Below, piece by piece: positions 11,101 through 22,716 of a stretch of 64,000 nucleotides of DNA. The notes beneath the pieces are model-generated. The model made no database searches. It saw only the letters and a list, made by a program, of their open reading frames with translations, and was not told where the DNA came from. The stretch is from Rutstroemia sp. NJR-2017a BVV2 (Eukaryota; Ascomycota; Leotiomycetes; Helotiales; Rutstroemiaceae), in the NCBI GenBank assembly GCA_002946415.1, contig NJPS01000026.1:1-64000 (forward strand). Reading direction: 5' to 3'. The translations under genes were made by a program, and so were the position numbers. Numbering within the stretch: the first letter of the stretch is position 1; each line of letters begins with the position of its first letter.

Positions 11101-13487
11101 CTTGATTTGAATTCCCTTCGTAGTTACAATAATGTTGTGAAAGTGCTGCGTTTGGGAAGTTCAGTTGAGCGGGGGGTATCGACTTAATAGCTCACCTGCA
11201 AGTTACCTGGTCTTTATTAAGTGACTGCCTTCTACTCACCGACGGCCAACCCTCATTGGAGATAACTGCGAGGCAAGGCGTAATATTCCGGTGATGCCCG
11301 TTGCATTTCAAGCCGCAATTGAGCGTTAGTGGTGTTGGTATACGATACAAGAACAGCCAGAGAGCTACCCCGCATTCAGATCCTGGGCTGAGGCTTGCCC
11401 AGAATTTTGAGAGTGCGACGTGAATGGTAGATACAGCGGTAGGGAGGTCGACAATTAATTTTTATTGGCCGCAACTGCTGGATGATTCACTTCGGTGGCT
11501 GGACAAGAACATTATCATTTCCGACGAGAGACCACAACAGCATCGAAGGTATGCTATTAGTGATCTTGTGCTACCGGACTCGATTTTTTGCTGCATGAAT
11601 ATTTCGTATGAGCTTCATCTTGCATGGAGATCCATCCCGAATCTTGGATTCGTGAATAGCTCAAATGGGAGAAGGGAGAAGGTCAATTGAAAATGAAAAT
11701 AGTCAGGTGCATAATCAGAACAGATAATGACATGGCAGATGATACTTCAGAGAATGTGAATAACAATACAGCAGTGAATAATACAGCAGTTAACAAAACA
11801 GCTGAGAAGTTGTGAGAGCACGCGCGGGCACATCATCACGAGGCTCGACTACCCAGCCTCAATTCCCACTCGGACTCAAACTATCGAGCCGGGAACGCTG
11901 TGTAACATATTGCAGCACAAATGCAAATACTAGACCTAGATAACTCGAGTTATCCAGTGTGTAACAAATTACAACTGCTGATTTTTGTACAGGATATGCG
12001 AAGGCAGTCCTACTAAAAACATCTCACGAAGAATCCAGAAGTCTCAGAGGACCAAACAGTTGATTCGGATTCTTCGCCAGATTATCACCGGTCGGGGGTT
12101 TCCGCAATAGATCTGGAGGTGCTCGTGATCATCTTCCACGTGACGTGTCCAGACTGCCTATCGCCGGCGATTCCGATTCCGTCGGGGGAAGGTATGGCCA
12201 CAGTGCCACATAAGTCAGGTTTCGACTGCTCTAAGATGGCGTATTTGCATCTGCATCCTTATCCTTTCGTGCTCAGTACCTCGCCAATGATTGGTTACCT
12301 TCAAATCCATTTCAATGCCTCAGCGCCGCAAACTGATCTATCCATGCATGTAACAATGACCACGCGGAGCGGCAACGTCATCCAACGCTTCGAATCTTTC
12401 CAGCTTACTCTTTTTAGAAAGAACTTGTATGTGGTGGTGGTGTTGGCCAAAGGGATCCGGACACCTTTAAAAGCATGTCAAATTAGTCACTCTTGGTCCC
12501 TAGATCCAGATCCCTCTCTAGAACTCTCGCGTTTTAACCTAGCTTATGCCTTTAATACCAATTATACGACCAATTACAAAGGCGAAATGAAATGACGCTT
12601 TTAGGTACAGAAGACGAGTAGGAATATCATGAAACGTTAGTGCTTAGGCGAGTTGCAAAGGGCGCCTACAGTACACAGTACAAAGTACAAAGTACGGGTG
12701 CTGCACAGTCAGCACTACGAAGTATATGGCTTCCTTATGGATCAATGACTCTTCAGCGCCCCTCGTGCCCCTTTTTACGAAGTAACTCTGCACAGAGTAA
12801 GCCTCTTTTGCCTATCGACGGACCCTAAATGCTATGAATAGTCTTGGTACTCTGTTCTGTGCTGTGTTTGCGCAGTGGCCACTCAGCCCTTTTCAGCCAT
12901 TCCATATTTCAGCTAATACAGTAACCTTACTGTACCCAACGATAAGTGCCGTATCCCTGCCAAGCCTACCCCTTTATCCTTGAAAAAAGATGGTTTGAGA
13001 ATTGGCTACCGAGAAGGAATCCTGAGAACTTCGTTCGAAGATTCGTCATCCTTACGTTCGGCGCCATCATGTCCGAAATAGCAGCCTCATCAGCAGTGTG
13101 TTCCTGCGCAGTACTTTTGTATTCAATATCCAATATTCAGTACCCAACACCCAATTACATCTGCCACTTAGCCCACCAGCAGTCCCCTATGCCTGCATCC
13201 CAGATCCTTTCACGTATCTCAAAGTTACTACTTTCAAGGTTTAGGCACAGGTACACGAATCCTGGTTTGATCTCCACTCCTCCATTTCACTTCGACATTC
13301 TCATTTATCTATCATGATCTAATCTTCTTCTTCCGCTCCTTCACGCGAACTTTTCTTTACTCTCTTTCTTTTTCTTCCCTAGGTCTACTTCCACTTCTGC
13401 TTCCACTGTTCCATCCACTGTTCCAGTCCTGTTGATATGCATTTCTTGTTCATATAGTTATTTTCTGCGAATTTCTTCATTCCGAAG
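11101..13487. promoter_or_regulatory. Long divergent intergenic region
   Basis: 2.4 kb between a leftward transporter and a rightward mannosyltransferase. The 158-codon frame at 12119-12595 has no recognisable content and poor composition for a gene. Short repeats of ACAGCAGT (11770-11800) and GTACAAAGTAC (12670-12690) are seen. A strong C/T tract at 13320-13400 lies just before the mannosyltransferase start, as is common in ascomycete promoters and leaders. Confidence 0.4.
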
Positions 13488-15020
13488 ATGTTGTATAATT
13501 TTCCTAGAAACTCGCCTCGTCTCTTGGTAGGAGTGCTCGCAATTCTATCTCTATGCTTCATTGTACAATGGCAACATTCCCAAAGGTCTGAGTTATGGAC
13601 AATACCAAAGCTTGAAAAGGTGGTCGACCAAAAAGAAGTCCTTCAATCATTCATTGCTCGTCTGCATCAACATCCCCCCGCTCGCGATAGTTTAGAAATT
13701 CCGGAAGGACTCCAAATTCTCCGCATCGAGGAGATAGACGAAGACACCCAACGAGTCGATAATCTGAAACTATCCGACTCCGATTTCAATGCTTCAGCAA
13801 TCGCGCATTCGACGGTGGTCGAGTTCATTCCCGAATATCAAGATGTTATCCAATACAAGAAGCGCTCGCAGGGTATCGTGACAGTAGGAGGAGGAGCATA
13901 TCAGCCTGCAGTGCTCGTTTCGATTCGTATGCTGCGAAAGACAAACTGCACACTGCCTGTCGAAGTTTTCGTGCCAGACGAGGCCGATTACGATCCATAC
14001 ACCTGCGACGTGGTTTTCAAGGAATTGAATGCGAAGTGTGTGATTCTCCCCCAATTCGAGAACACAACAATCGCAAGATACCAATACAAGTCTATGGCAC
14101 TCCTGGTAACAAGCTTCGAAGATACTCTATTCCTGGACGCCGATAACTTTCCTATCGTTGATCCGGCTCCATGGTTCACTTCTGAGCCATACCTCGCAAC
14201 CGGTCTTATCACTTGGCCGGATTTCTGGATTTCCACTGCTTCTCCCGTCTACTACCGTCTCATCAACCAAACCACCCCATCCCTTCTAGAACATGCATCT
14301 ACCGAGGCTGGCTCAATTCTCATATCTCGACGCAAACACGCAGAATCTCTGTTACTGGCTTTTTACTACAACCTGAACGGACCGGGGTTCTTCTACGAGT
14401 TGCTTTCTCAAAATGGCATCGGAGGCGAAGGCGACAAAGAGACTTGGGTGGCAGCTGCGCGCGCCTTGAACAAACCATACTACCAAGTCCGAGAAAGAAA
14501 CCATGCTATGGTACTCAAAGATGGGCATGAAAGCTCATTAGACGACATCATCTCTATGCTACAATATGATCCGGTTGAGGATTGGAGATTGCAACAGCAG
14601 GACCAGCCTACCTACAGAAATCGCGAGAATGCAACCATTGTTTTTCTTCATTGCAATCGACTGAAGATGAATCCGGCAGAGGTTCTAGACAAATTAACCT
14701 TCTTCCAGCCAGAGACAAGAGAGCGTGTGTGGGGAGACAAACAGATAACAATTGATAAATTTGGTTTTGATATGGAGGCGGTGATCTGGGCGGAGGTGAT
14801 AGATGTTGCATGTCGATATGGAGATGTTCTCACGGAAGTGGACGATAAGGAACAAGTTTGTCTGGATTTGAGGAGATTTTGGTGGCGCATTTTGATGAAT
14901 GAAGAAATGGAGGATAAAATTAGAGCGGCTCACGAGGCGGATATGGCGTTTATCGAAAAGACAAGACCGAAGCTCCCGCCACCGGAGGAGGAGAGGCAAG
15001 CGCACGAAGAAGGGAAATAG
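13488..15020 (+). CDS. Golgi alpha-mannosyltransferase, MNN2/MNN5-type (GT71)
   Basis: Single-exon, 510 aa. Type II membrane protein: a short basic cytosolic tail, one membrane anchor at about residues 8-26, a stem, then the catalytic domain. The catalytic region opens with GIVTVGGGAYQP (about 127-138). It contains the DxD metal/nucleotide-sugar motif D217-A-D219 in FLDADNFPI, followed by WPDFW (about 243-247), all typical of the fungal mannosyltransferase putative family (MNN1/MNN2). It adds mannose from GDP-mannose to N-linked or O-linked mannan in the Golgi lumen. The Glu/Pro-rich C-terminus is unremarkable. Assignment to the MNN2 alpha-1,2 branch and not MNN1 alpha-1,3 is from overall sequence feel and is less certain. 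Confidence 0.88.
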   Translation: MLYNFPRNSPRLLVGVLAILSLCFIVQWQHSQRSELWTIPKLEKVVDQKEVLQSFIARLHQHPPARDSLEIPEGLQILRIEEIDEDTQRVDNLKLSDSDFNASAIAHSTVVEFIPEYQDVIQYKKRSQGIVTVGGGAYQPAVLVSIRMLRKTNCTLPVEVFVPDEADYDPYTCDVVFKELNAKCVILPQFENTTIARYQYKSMALLVTSFEDTLFLDADNFPIVDPAPWFTSEPYLATGLITWPDFWISTASPVYYRLINQTTPSLLEHASTEAGSILISRRKHAESLLLAFYYNLNGPGFFYELLSQNGIGGEGDKETWVAAARALNKPYYQVRERNHAMVLKDGHESSLDDIISMLQYDPVEDWRLQQQDQPTYRNRENATIVFLHCNRLKMNPAEVLDKLTFFQPETRERVWGDKQITIDKFGFDMEAVIWAEVIDVACRYGDVLTEVDDKEQVCLDLRRFWWRILMNEEMEDKIRAAHEADMAFIEKTRPKLPPPEEERQAHEEGK

Positions 15021-15869
15021 AGCTGGTTGAGTTTGTTAGGATCTGCGATTGGCATAGGGGTTGGCGTGTTGGCGTTCAGGACAGAAGAGTCCAAATGGGA
15101 AATGTACCTATTATATATACTATACCATTTGTAAGATATAGATTTCAGTTGTGGATAGAGGCGCATAGGACCAGGACCATAAAGCTATCAATCTATAAAT
15201 GTGCACTATTCCGTCGCTTTGGGTGATGCATTTTGGAGGATCACAGTCTGCGTGGACCGTGAGGCGCCGGCGCAGGGGCCGGTCGGTCAACGTGGTCTGT
15301 GGAAGTATGAACATGCGAACCCCCGCAATTGATGGATGGGGAGAATTGTTGCAAGACAATGTTCACCTGTTGATGGAGAGGCACTGCCAAAGGACGATGG
15401 GAAGACATCCATATGGGGGGCGACTACACCTGCAAGAGTCTGCGAAGAATATGCAGTCACGAGACTTCGTGTTCCCACGCGACAAATTCGCGATCGACGT
15501 GAGAAGAGGACGGAAAAGGCAACCAAGAGGCAACAATGAACAATTCTCCCAAAGACAACTCAATTACCAATGAATTCGGCGAATTCTACCAAAACCAAGC
15601 GTTGCCTGAAGAAAGTACGGACTCGTTACCTAGAATAGATTAATCATGGTCGATATTCACTTGAACTGGAAATTAGGCTGATGGCCTTGTTTCTTGCTGT
15701 GCCGCTTCTAGTCGGTCAAGATAAACCGAGCGCGAGCGCGTCCCTTCAAATATCAACATCCACATCTCACTTCACCATCAAGTCGAAACATTTCCCCTCA
15801 CAAAAGTCTCTCTTTTCTTCATCTCTTCCTTGTCTTTTCCGATCCAATTCTCATACATAATCATCAAAA
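15021..15869. other. Intergenic region
   Basis: Holds the mannosyltransferase 3' region and the BRCT gene promoter. A pyrimidine-rich leader (about 15770-15860) precedes the ATG at 15870. Frames at 15199-15573 on both strands overlap each other and show no family features. Confidence 0.35.
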
Positions 15870-16658
15870 ATGCCTCCTAAAGCCAAGCCAGCAGCCGCAG
15901 ACACCTCAAAGGTCTATGCGGTCGTTTCCTCCAATGGCCTCGACTCCATCCACGCGTCCCTCACCTCTGCCAACACCCGTCTTGCAGCCCTGAAATCGGA
16001 AGGCGCATCTGATGTAAAAGTCGAAACCCAACCTCTTCAAGGCGGAAGCGTCACCATCGTCGAAGCACCCAAAGAGAAAGCCGCACCCAAATCGCGCGCC
16101 AAGCCCGCTGCCAAAAAAGCTGTCAAAGAGGAAGAGGAAGACGACGACGACAACGATCAAGAGGATGAAGATGAAGCCGAGGCAAAACCAGCCAAGGCCA
16201 ATACTGCAGCTAAGAAGACCAAGCCAGTTGCCGAGCAGCGCGCTGCAAACGCCGAGAAGGGCACGAAGGATGCTGGAGCCAACTTGCCTGCGAATATCAA
16301 GGCGCTACTGGCAGGAAGCGGAGATGTTTTCAGTGGGAAGACGATCGTAGTTACTGGAATTCCGCCAACCCTCGGTCGCAAGAACGCAGAAACATTGGTT
16401 AAGAACTATGGTGGAAAGTTGACAAAGTCGTTGAGCAAGAATACAAGCTATGTTATCGTCGGAAATGATGCTGGACCAAAGAAGTTGGATCAGATTGAGA
16501 GTTTGGGAGTCGAGACTTTGGATGAGGAAGCTTTGATTGAGATGTTGGAGAGTGGTGGTGGAGAAGCAAGTGGGAAGCGCAGTGCAGATGAGGATGAGGA
16601 AGACGAGGAGGAAGAGGAGAAGCCGGCAAAGAAGAGAACCAAGAAGGCGAAGGCTTAG
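15870..16658 (+). CDS. Small nuclear BRCT-domain protein with acidic/basic tails
   Basis: Single-exon, 262 aa. Layout: a short N-terminal fold (about 1-70, YAVVSSNGLDSIH, possibly a degenerate WGR or ribonuclease-H1-like segment), a Lys/Ala and Asp/Glu-rich linker (about 70-140), one BRCT domain (about 147-230, with GKTIVVTGIPPTLGRK, YGGKLTKSLSKNTSYVIVG and ETLDEEALIEML), then an acidic run and a basic nuclear localisation tail (KKRTKKAKA). The BRCT is closest in style to those of RFC1 and NAD-dependent DNA ligase, which bind 5'-phosphorylated DNA ends. No AAA or ligase domain is present, so this is a stand-alone protein, probably in DNA repair or replication. The function is inferred from the domain only. 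Confidence 0.85.
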   Translation: MPPKAKPAAADTSKVYAVVSSNGLDSIHASLTSANTRLAALKSEGASDVKVETQPLQGGSVTIVEAPKEKAAPKSRAKPAAKKAVKEEEEDDDDNDQEDEDEAEAKPAKANTAAKKTKPVAEQRAANAEKGTKDAGANLPANIKALLAGSGDVFSGKTIVVTGIPPTLGRKNAETLVKNYGGKLTKSLSKNTSYVIVGNDAGPKKLDQIESLGVETLDEEALIEMLESGGGEASGKRSADEDEEDEEEEEKPAKKRTKKAKA

Positions 16659-17078
16659 ATTTACAATTGCCTGTCTGCTTAACATGTTCAGCGAGCACAT
16701 AAAGGGATTGTACATCACGTTGCATTCTGGACATTGGTCTAGCCTGGTCATTTTACATAACTGGGAAATATTTCGGTCTGGCTTTTCTTTCACGAGACCA
16801 GGCATGTTGTGGAGTTAAAAGGGGATTACATAGAATTTCCACACGAATAACTCAATGTATGCATGTACATGCACTGCACTCATTTCCATTCAGCCTTTGT
16901 TGCATCGTGCAGTATCATTATTCAGCGTCATTTCATAATCTACATTAAGAGACCAGCCACTTTCGGACCTTGAATCCATGTCGGTGCTAGGAGGCTTCGA
17001 CCTAGCAGTCGATGGGTGTCACGAAGGAAGGAGGGTCGAAAAACGGGCTCGAATAGACCCCATCTGCTCCCTTATTCA
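16659..17078. other. Convergent 3' intergenic region
   Basis: 420 bases between two converging genes. No gene is seen. Confidence 0.3.
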
Positions 17079-19082
17079 TCATGCACTCTGTTGTTGCTCC
17101 ACTTCCAACGTTCTCTTTCTTTCCAACTCCTCTGCCTTAGCATCCAGAGTGTTCATCTCATCCTCCTTGCTGTCCAAGTGATGGAAAATGAGCCAGAAGA
17201 CGATACCAGTGCCGATAGTTCCACCACACAGGCCCACGAACATCCACATAACCGTAGGGTCTCCCACCAATGGAGTAAATGCTTCACCCAAAGCGAATCC
17301 AAAGGCATTGGTCAATAAAAACATGGACTGAACGAATGACTTCATAGAAACGGGTGCTTTCATATAAGCATACTCCAATCCGGTGACGGATGCGAAAATC
17401 TCAGAAATACCGACGAAGATGTATGCTGGTGTCTGAATGGCGATATGGACATCATTTCCTTTGTTAGCGCCTGGAGCATCACATGCGAGAGGTTTTCCAT
17501 AACAAGGTCCCGCTTTGTAGATGAGATGCTGTACAATGGCTGCATACATCATTGACAATGAGGCAACGAAGAAACCAAATGTAATTCGCGTAATAGGTCG
17601 GAATTTAATGTGCATCTTTCGAAGGGCGGGGTAGACGAACCGATCAAGAATTGGTACGAAGACGATGATAGCGATCGGATCGAAGTTCTGCATCAAGTCG
17701 TTGGGAATCCCATGCCCGTTCATTTCTCCTGCTTGTGAGACGAAGTTGCTGGAAAATTGCGAATACACCAACCAGTAAATCGGATAGAAAACGAATACAC
17801 GACAAGCTACTAAAGCACGCTTGAGTTCTTCAACGAACTGATCATCCCATGGTGTACGATGCTTTCTGCCGAACTCTTCTTGGTAAGTTGGTTTTGCAGC
17901 ATCCATGTTTCGATGTCTTATCATAATACCAATAGCTTTAAAAGCATTGGTGATGACAGTTCCCTGGGGTGGTCGAACGATGTAGTGGTTTTTGCCCAAG
18001 ATCAATACAGAAAGTCCAACGACGAACATACACAGACAGAGGAGGAAGGCGGACCAGAATCCTATGTCGCGTTCCATGTACGGTGTGGCTAGGAGGGACA
18101 ATGCACCAATGTTGATGCAGCAGTAGAAGATCATGTAGATCTGTTGAATAGTGACAGCTGGGTCAATAATGACACGTTCTCCAGTTGGCAAAGTCTTGAT
18201 GGCCATCTTCTTCCTGGTATATTGGTCGGCGATGAGAGGGCTGACATTAGACTTGATTCCACCTGTTCCGATACCAATGATGAGGATGGCTGCGATGAAA
18301 CCTCCCATTCCGGCTCCATTTTCTAAGGCTACTGGTAAGGATGTTAAGACCAAAATGAGAAGTCCAACCATGTAGATGATAGCGAAGTACAGGATTGTTT
18401 TATATTTTCCAAGGTACTGATCAGCTACGATGGCACCGAAGATGGGCGTTACTGCAACATGTGATGAGCCAAAGATTTGCAGCGGATGTAATGAAAACTC
18501 TTACCATAACACCACATGGAAAAGAAGATCGTCAAAGCCGTTGCTGTTTGGTGCCCCTTGCCTGTGCAGGTCAGTCAAGCTCGATGCTAGTGCCCGATAT
18601 TGGTCTCACCTAAAGCACCTGGACCCAGTTCACCGCTGTAAGGTCGTTGGACATAGTTCTGGAAAAGACCTTGACATCCATAGTACGAGAATCTTTCACA
18701 CAACTCCACAATAGCAACAAGCCATGCCGCCTTTGGCAGAGACTCTCCGACTATATACAGTTAGCAGGTGTTTAATATATAGTCACATATACTCCTTACT
18801 TCTTCGTAGGCTCTGTCTCTCCTCATCGGTTGGTTCTTCTTCATCCGCAGTAAAGTCACCCTCACCCACAGTCACTGGGCTGGAACTGGGTCTTTTCGTG
18901 CCTCCGGGTGACGTCACGAGACCCAAATCCAGATTTATCCGGTCTGGAGCATGCTGTTTCTCATTGAGGACTTCACGTTCGACAGCGAGTTCGTGAATCC
19001 TGGTATTTGCATTAGCTATAAACATGCGTAGTGGGGTGGAGAAGGAACCCTACTCAGCAGCTTGCATTTCATGTTCAGGCAT
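17079..19082 (-). CDS. ptr2: Di/tripeptide:proton symporter, PTR2/POT family
   Basis: Exons from the right: 19054-19082, 18800-18999, 18610-18750, 18505-18561, 17079-18451. They total 1800 nt and 599 aa with all junctions in phase. Family features are ELCERFSYYG at TM1 (the ExxER proton-coupling motif), a GTGGIKSNVSPLIADQY segment in TM4-5, and FYPIYWLVYSQF at TM7 (the FYxxINxG-like element). About 12 membrane segments are followed by a charged cytosolic tail. It imports small peptides at the plasma membrane using the proton gradient. The N-terminus has acidic, proline-rich sequence of the kind that carries ubiquitylation and regulation signals. The acceptor of intron 1 is placed at ...ACCAG because the earlier TATAG would create an immediate stop. 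Confidence 0.93.
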
Positions 19083-20736
19083 CTTGTTTATTGAAGTTGT
19101 CAAGCTTTCGCAATGACCTTGGCTGCGGGACGAGATATATATGGAATGAATGTAATCAATAGTCACAGAAGGTAGTGAGTTTGTACCATAAATGATTAGA
19201 TGGTGCGCTAATCAGATGAGCTACTAGAACATCCAAATAGGGCACGAAGGAAAACACCCGGTCCCGTATTTCTGATCGAAAGAAGAAATGAGAAGAAATG
19301 GACAACCTTTCAAAAGAAGAAGAAAATGAAAGGAAATGAAGGGAAGAAGAAGATTTTAACCATGAGTAAGAAGGCGGATATTGATCGGCAATACCAAGTG
19401 CATCAGTGCATCACCATCCCTCACATTCTCATGTTGCCGAATACCTCACAAATTAATAAGGAGGTCTTTCGGAGGTGGCCTCAAAACTCACTTTGTGTCC
19501 GAAGCTAGACACAATGGGCAGAATGAACCACTAGCAAGGTTTTCACCCTCCAAGAATCTGAGTATTGCTCTGAGGATGGGTTCACCGTTCCAGCGTTGAG
19601 CTTGTAATGTTGTAATTAGTCTCCACCGAGAGGTGAAAAAAGTTACCACACACCACAAAATTCCGAGTGAGATTTCCTGTCCCGCTAGAGGATTTGACGG
19701 TTAGACGGATAACGGATGGCGGACGATCCACATGCAGGTAGATGCTTGAAGCTACCGTTAGCTCCTCGTAAAAAGTGCCGGACGTCAGTTTTGGCGAATT
19801 GTGGTGTAATGCCAAGAAAGAAGCGAGAGAAGCGAGAGAAACGAGAATGAAAGGACCTGCTTGATGAGGTAGGGATGTGACGTTTGTACATCAAATCTGA
19901 GCTCAGCAAGAAGACGATTGTACTCTCGTAGTCGGATACGAATGGGCCTTTGGCCCTGAATACTCATAGAGAGAGAACTCGCGTGGAACTCTCAAGGTAG
20001 GGCTACTGTACAGATGAGAGTGCAAACAGAACTTCATAACCTCCTAGCTCCATGCTTCTTGGCTTCTGAGCTCTAGCTATAGTTCGTAGCTTCCTCGTGA
20101 GAGTAAACCGAAGACCAGGTACCATCCGCTTGCACCTGCACCTGCACTTGCACATGCACTTGCAATGATGCTGAGTTGGTTTGGGGGTGTTTCTCGCCTT
20201 GCACGCTTTCCCCGCATCTCCAAACGCTCCCTGGAGTGAGGAAGGTAGTACAAGTACTCATTGGAGCACTGCAGCATGGATAAAAGATACCACAGGAGAC
20301 AATGCAACGATCCTTTTTGATTGAGCGTACCGAACCGACGAATCATTGGCAAGCCGCCATAGGTCATGAGTCTTTGACGTGAATTAATATATGCCTCAAC
20401 ATACTCAAGCATGGTACGGTTGAAGCTCCTTGGTAATCTGTTTCAACACATGCCAAATCGACGGAGTGATGGCTGAAAAGGAAAGAGAACAGACTGGAAA
20501 TAACGCGAGAACGTAGATATTCAGAAAATACCTTAAATCTATAATCCTTAATTTACTTGCTTATTGATGGAATGTGGAATATGGTTGAAGATTGCCGCAG
20601 TGATCTTGAGTAGAGCGAGGCATTGGCTTATGTAATCAGCCTTGTTTAACGCGACGTTCGTTGAACCTTCACAGCGACGTCGACCTCAATAACCAGCATT
20701 CTCTCTGCAGATCCCCTCCATATCGCAACCACAACC
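19083..20736. promoter_or_regulatory. Divergent intergenic region with purine-rich and CTGCAC-like repeats
   Basis: 1.65 kb between ptr2 (leftward) and the NDUFB7 gene (rightward). A GA-rich tract lies at about 19270-19355. A short tandem of a hexamer like CACCTG/CACTTG lies at 20129-20166. No gene is supported on either strand. Confidence 0.35.
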
Positions 20737-21136
20737 ATGACCGTCGTCGAATCTGTCAAGTCAGCCATTGGGCTCTCGACCTCTCCTTCTAATAGTATAT
20801 CCCCCAACAATTCCTTCAATGGCTCAAACTAATCCCAATCCAAGCCGCAACACGACAAGAAATGAGCGACGCCAAACTCCCGCTTGCGTACCGTGATAGC
20901 TGTGCTGGTCTCCTAATTCCCCTGAATCGATGCCGATATGAGGAGTATTACCTTCCATGGAAGTGCGAGGTATGATTATATATGCGCAAGCGCAAGGCGG
21001 AGAAAAGCGGGAGCTGACTCTTGGGGTTCAGACAGAGAGACATTCATACGAGAAATGCCAATACGAAGAATTCAAGAAGAGGGTTGCGAAGATGGATGAG
21101 CTGAGAGAGGCAAAGGGCGGCGCAAGGAGTAACTAG
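20737..21136 (+). CDS. NDUFB7: NADH:ubiquinone oxidoreductase subunit B18 (NDUFB7)
   Basis: Small three-exon gene: 20737-20794, 20845-20969 and 21032-21136, 288 nt in all, 95 aa. Introns are 50 and 62 nt, the first with a CTAAT branch site. The product matches NDUFB7: an N-terminal MTVVESVKSAIG segment, MSDAKLPLAYRDSC, then twin CX9C motifs (C-AGLLIPLNR-C and C-ETERHSYEK-C) and a basic EEFKKRVAKMDELREAKGG tail. The twin CX9C hairpin is oxidised by the Mia40 pathway in the mitochondrial intermembrane space, where the protein is an accessory subunit on the membrane arm of complex I. The first exon boundary is slightly less certain than the second. Length fits the fungal family. Confidence 0.93.
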
Positions 21137-21601
21137 AGGGACTTGAGTAGGCAGGCTGGAGGAAATGTGTACATATGGCACGGGAAAGAATAGAAATGCT
21201 ACAAATATCGACGTGGTGCGGGGTTTGGTGGACAGCTTCTCGACGTGGCCGGCATGTTACCGCTACGCCTACGGTGACGATCTTTTGTGGCCCGCGTACC
21301 CTCCTGATACCCGGAAGCACCTTCGACACAAACGCCATATATAACTAGCTTGCTCAACGTTCTGGTACTTGTCTGTCCCGTCCTCAGGTATTGACGGCAT
21401 CATCCAGCTTATTGGCCGTGTCCCTCTATTCAAGTGTGGGAAAAGTTCATATTGAAGAGGATATTCAGTTACTCATTTCTCCCTTACGGTTGCTATCTAT
21501 CCCAAGCCGTTCGGAGTACAAAGACCCCGATTCATGGTATATTTACTTGCCATGTTCGCTGAATTGATGCAGTCTACAGCTTGGACGGCAGCTTGGACGG
21601 T
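21137..21601. other. Convergent 3' intergenic region
   Basis: 465 bases between the NDUFB7 gene and the racemase gene. A 74 to 88-codon minus-strand frame here has no recognisable content. Confidence 0.3.
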
Positions 21602-22402
21602 CTATTGCTTCTTCCGATCTGGCATCGCTTTCAGAAGACCTTCCAAATATACAACTCCAGCCTTGACCCCATCCACAATATACACATTCTCAGAGTCCTC
21701 TTTACCCAGTTCCTCATCAAGTGCTTCCCTCACCATTTCATCCATTCCTGCCATACCCGCGCATCCCAAGCAGATTGCTGAGCAATCTCGCCCTCCAACC
21801 AATCTCTTCACAGCATCCTTCATCTTCTTCCTTACAATCTCTGGCTCTACGCTGTGCAATTCTCCAGCGTTAAGGCCAGTGGTTTCGACACCCTTGAACC
21901 TGTCACAATTCACTCCATCATCCACCCCCAAGAATTGCCTAACGCCTTCTCCCAAAACTTCTTCCCAATACTTTCCAGTGCTGACAATCCCGAAACCCTC
22001 TTTCTTGCCGCCACCAGTCTTCAATCTTCTCCCATTCCCCTGTGGCAACAACCCCAAAGCCATCATCACACTTGCCTCAAAAATCCCCATAACGTACACA
22101 TCCGGCTTTACTCGTTCTCTGATAGCCGAGACAAGAGGATGTACGCTATAGCAAGCAATCAAGAATGCATCGTATGACCCCAAGGATGATTCCAGATCAG
22201 ACAACACAACCTTAGTAGAGAGCTCAGCATCAGTCTCGTTATTGATCGACTCTGGACTTGGCGGTGGAGCTGTATAAGTCTGGACATGGACAGAAGGTTG
22301 TGGGTTGAGTGTGGATAGTAAAGTATCCAAACCCTCGGTCATGGACTTCGAGGAATTGGGATTTATGAGAAGAATGGTTTTCACATTGGGATCGGAAGTC
22401 AT
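21602..22402 (-). CDS. Asp/Glu/hydantoin racemase family protein, Dcg1-like
   Basis: Single-exon, 266 aa. It starts ILLINPNSSKSMTEG, the N-terminal beta strand and NPN motif of the hydantoin racemase/Dcg1 branch of the Asp/Glu racemase superfamily. The two catalytic cysteines are C84 (FLIACYSVHPL) and C214 (CLGCAGM), placed in the usual spots for a cofactor-independent two-base racemase. Length is close to fungal Dcg1. Yeast DCG1 is nitrogen-regulated and linked to allantoin use, so a role in hydantoin or allantoin-type metabolism is likely but not shown here. It is divergent from ARP2 with 314 bases between the two ATGs. Confidence 0.88.
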   Translation of the reverse strand: MTSDPNVKTILLINPNSSKSMTEGLDTLLSTLNPQPSVHVQTYTAPPPSPESINNETDAELSTKVVLSDLESSLGSYDAFLIACYSVHPLVSAIRERVKPDVYVMGIFEASVMMALGLLPQGNGRRLKTGGGKKEGFGIVSTGKYWEEVLGEGVRQFLGVDDGVNCDRFKGVETTGLNAGELHSVEPEIVRKKMKDAVKRLVGGRDCSAICLGCAGMAGMDEMVREALDEELGKEDSENVYIVDGVKAGVVYLEGLLKAMPDRKKQ

Positions 22403-22716
22403 GGTGATGGATGTATATGGTTTCTGATTCTCTGATGGTCTTGTACTTCTGCTTCGAATATTTGAAAGACCAATTCGCTGGATTGTAATTATCCGTTTCC
22501 CACTTAGCTTGCCTCTTTATTGAATTTCAATGACAAGAAAAATCAACGTCAGCCTTGCGAGGCGAGGCGGGGAAGCTTAATTCCAAGCCTCGCTACGGTC
22601 AACCATTCAAACCAAAACAACAGCGTCGTCAGAAACCCCCCGCCAGCTAAGGTACTCTACAACTACAGCTAATTCATACTCCGACTTTCCACTTTGAGCT
22701 GCCACAACCTGTAATT
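22403..22716. promoter_or_regulatory. Short bidirectional promoter, racemase / ARP2
   Basis: 314 bases separate the two start codons, so both promoters share this space. It contains two GCGAGGCGAGGCGGGG-like GC boxes around 22556-22574 and CCCCCGCC at about 22637-22644. Specific factors cannot be named with confidence. Confidence 0.5.

Noticed and set aside
12119..12595. 158-codon plus-strand frame
   Set aside because: No family features, odd composition, and no promoter or splice context beyond chance.
15199..15573. 124-codon frame between the mannosyltransferase and BRCT genes
   Set aside because: Overlaps several frames on both strands and has no family features; probably UTR sequence.
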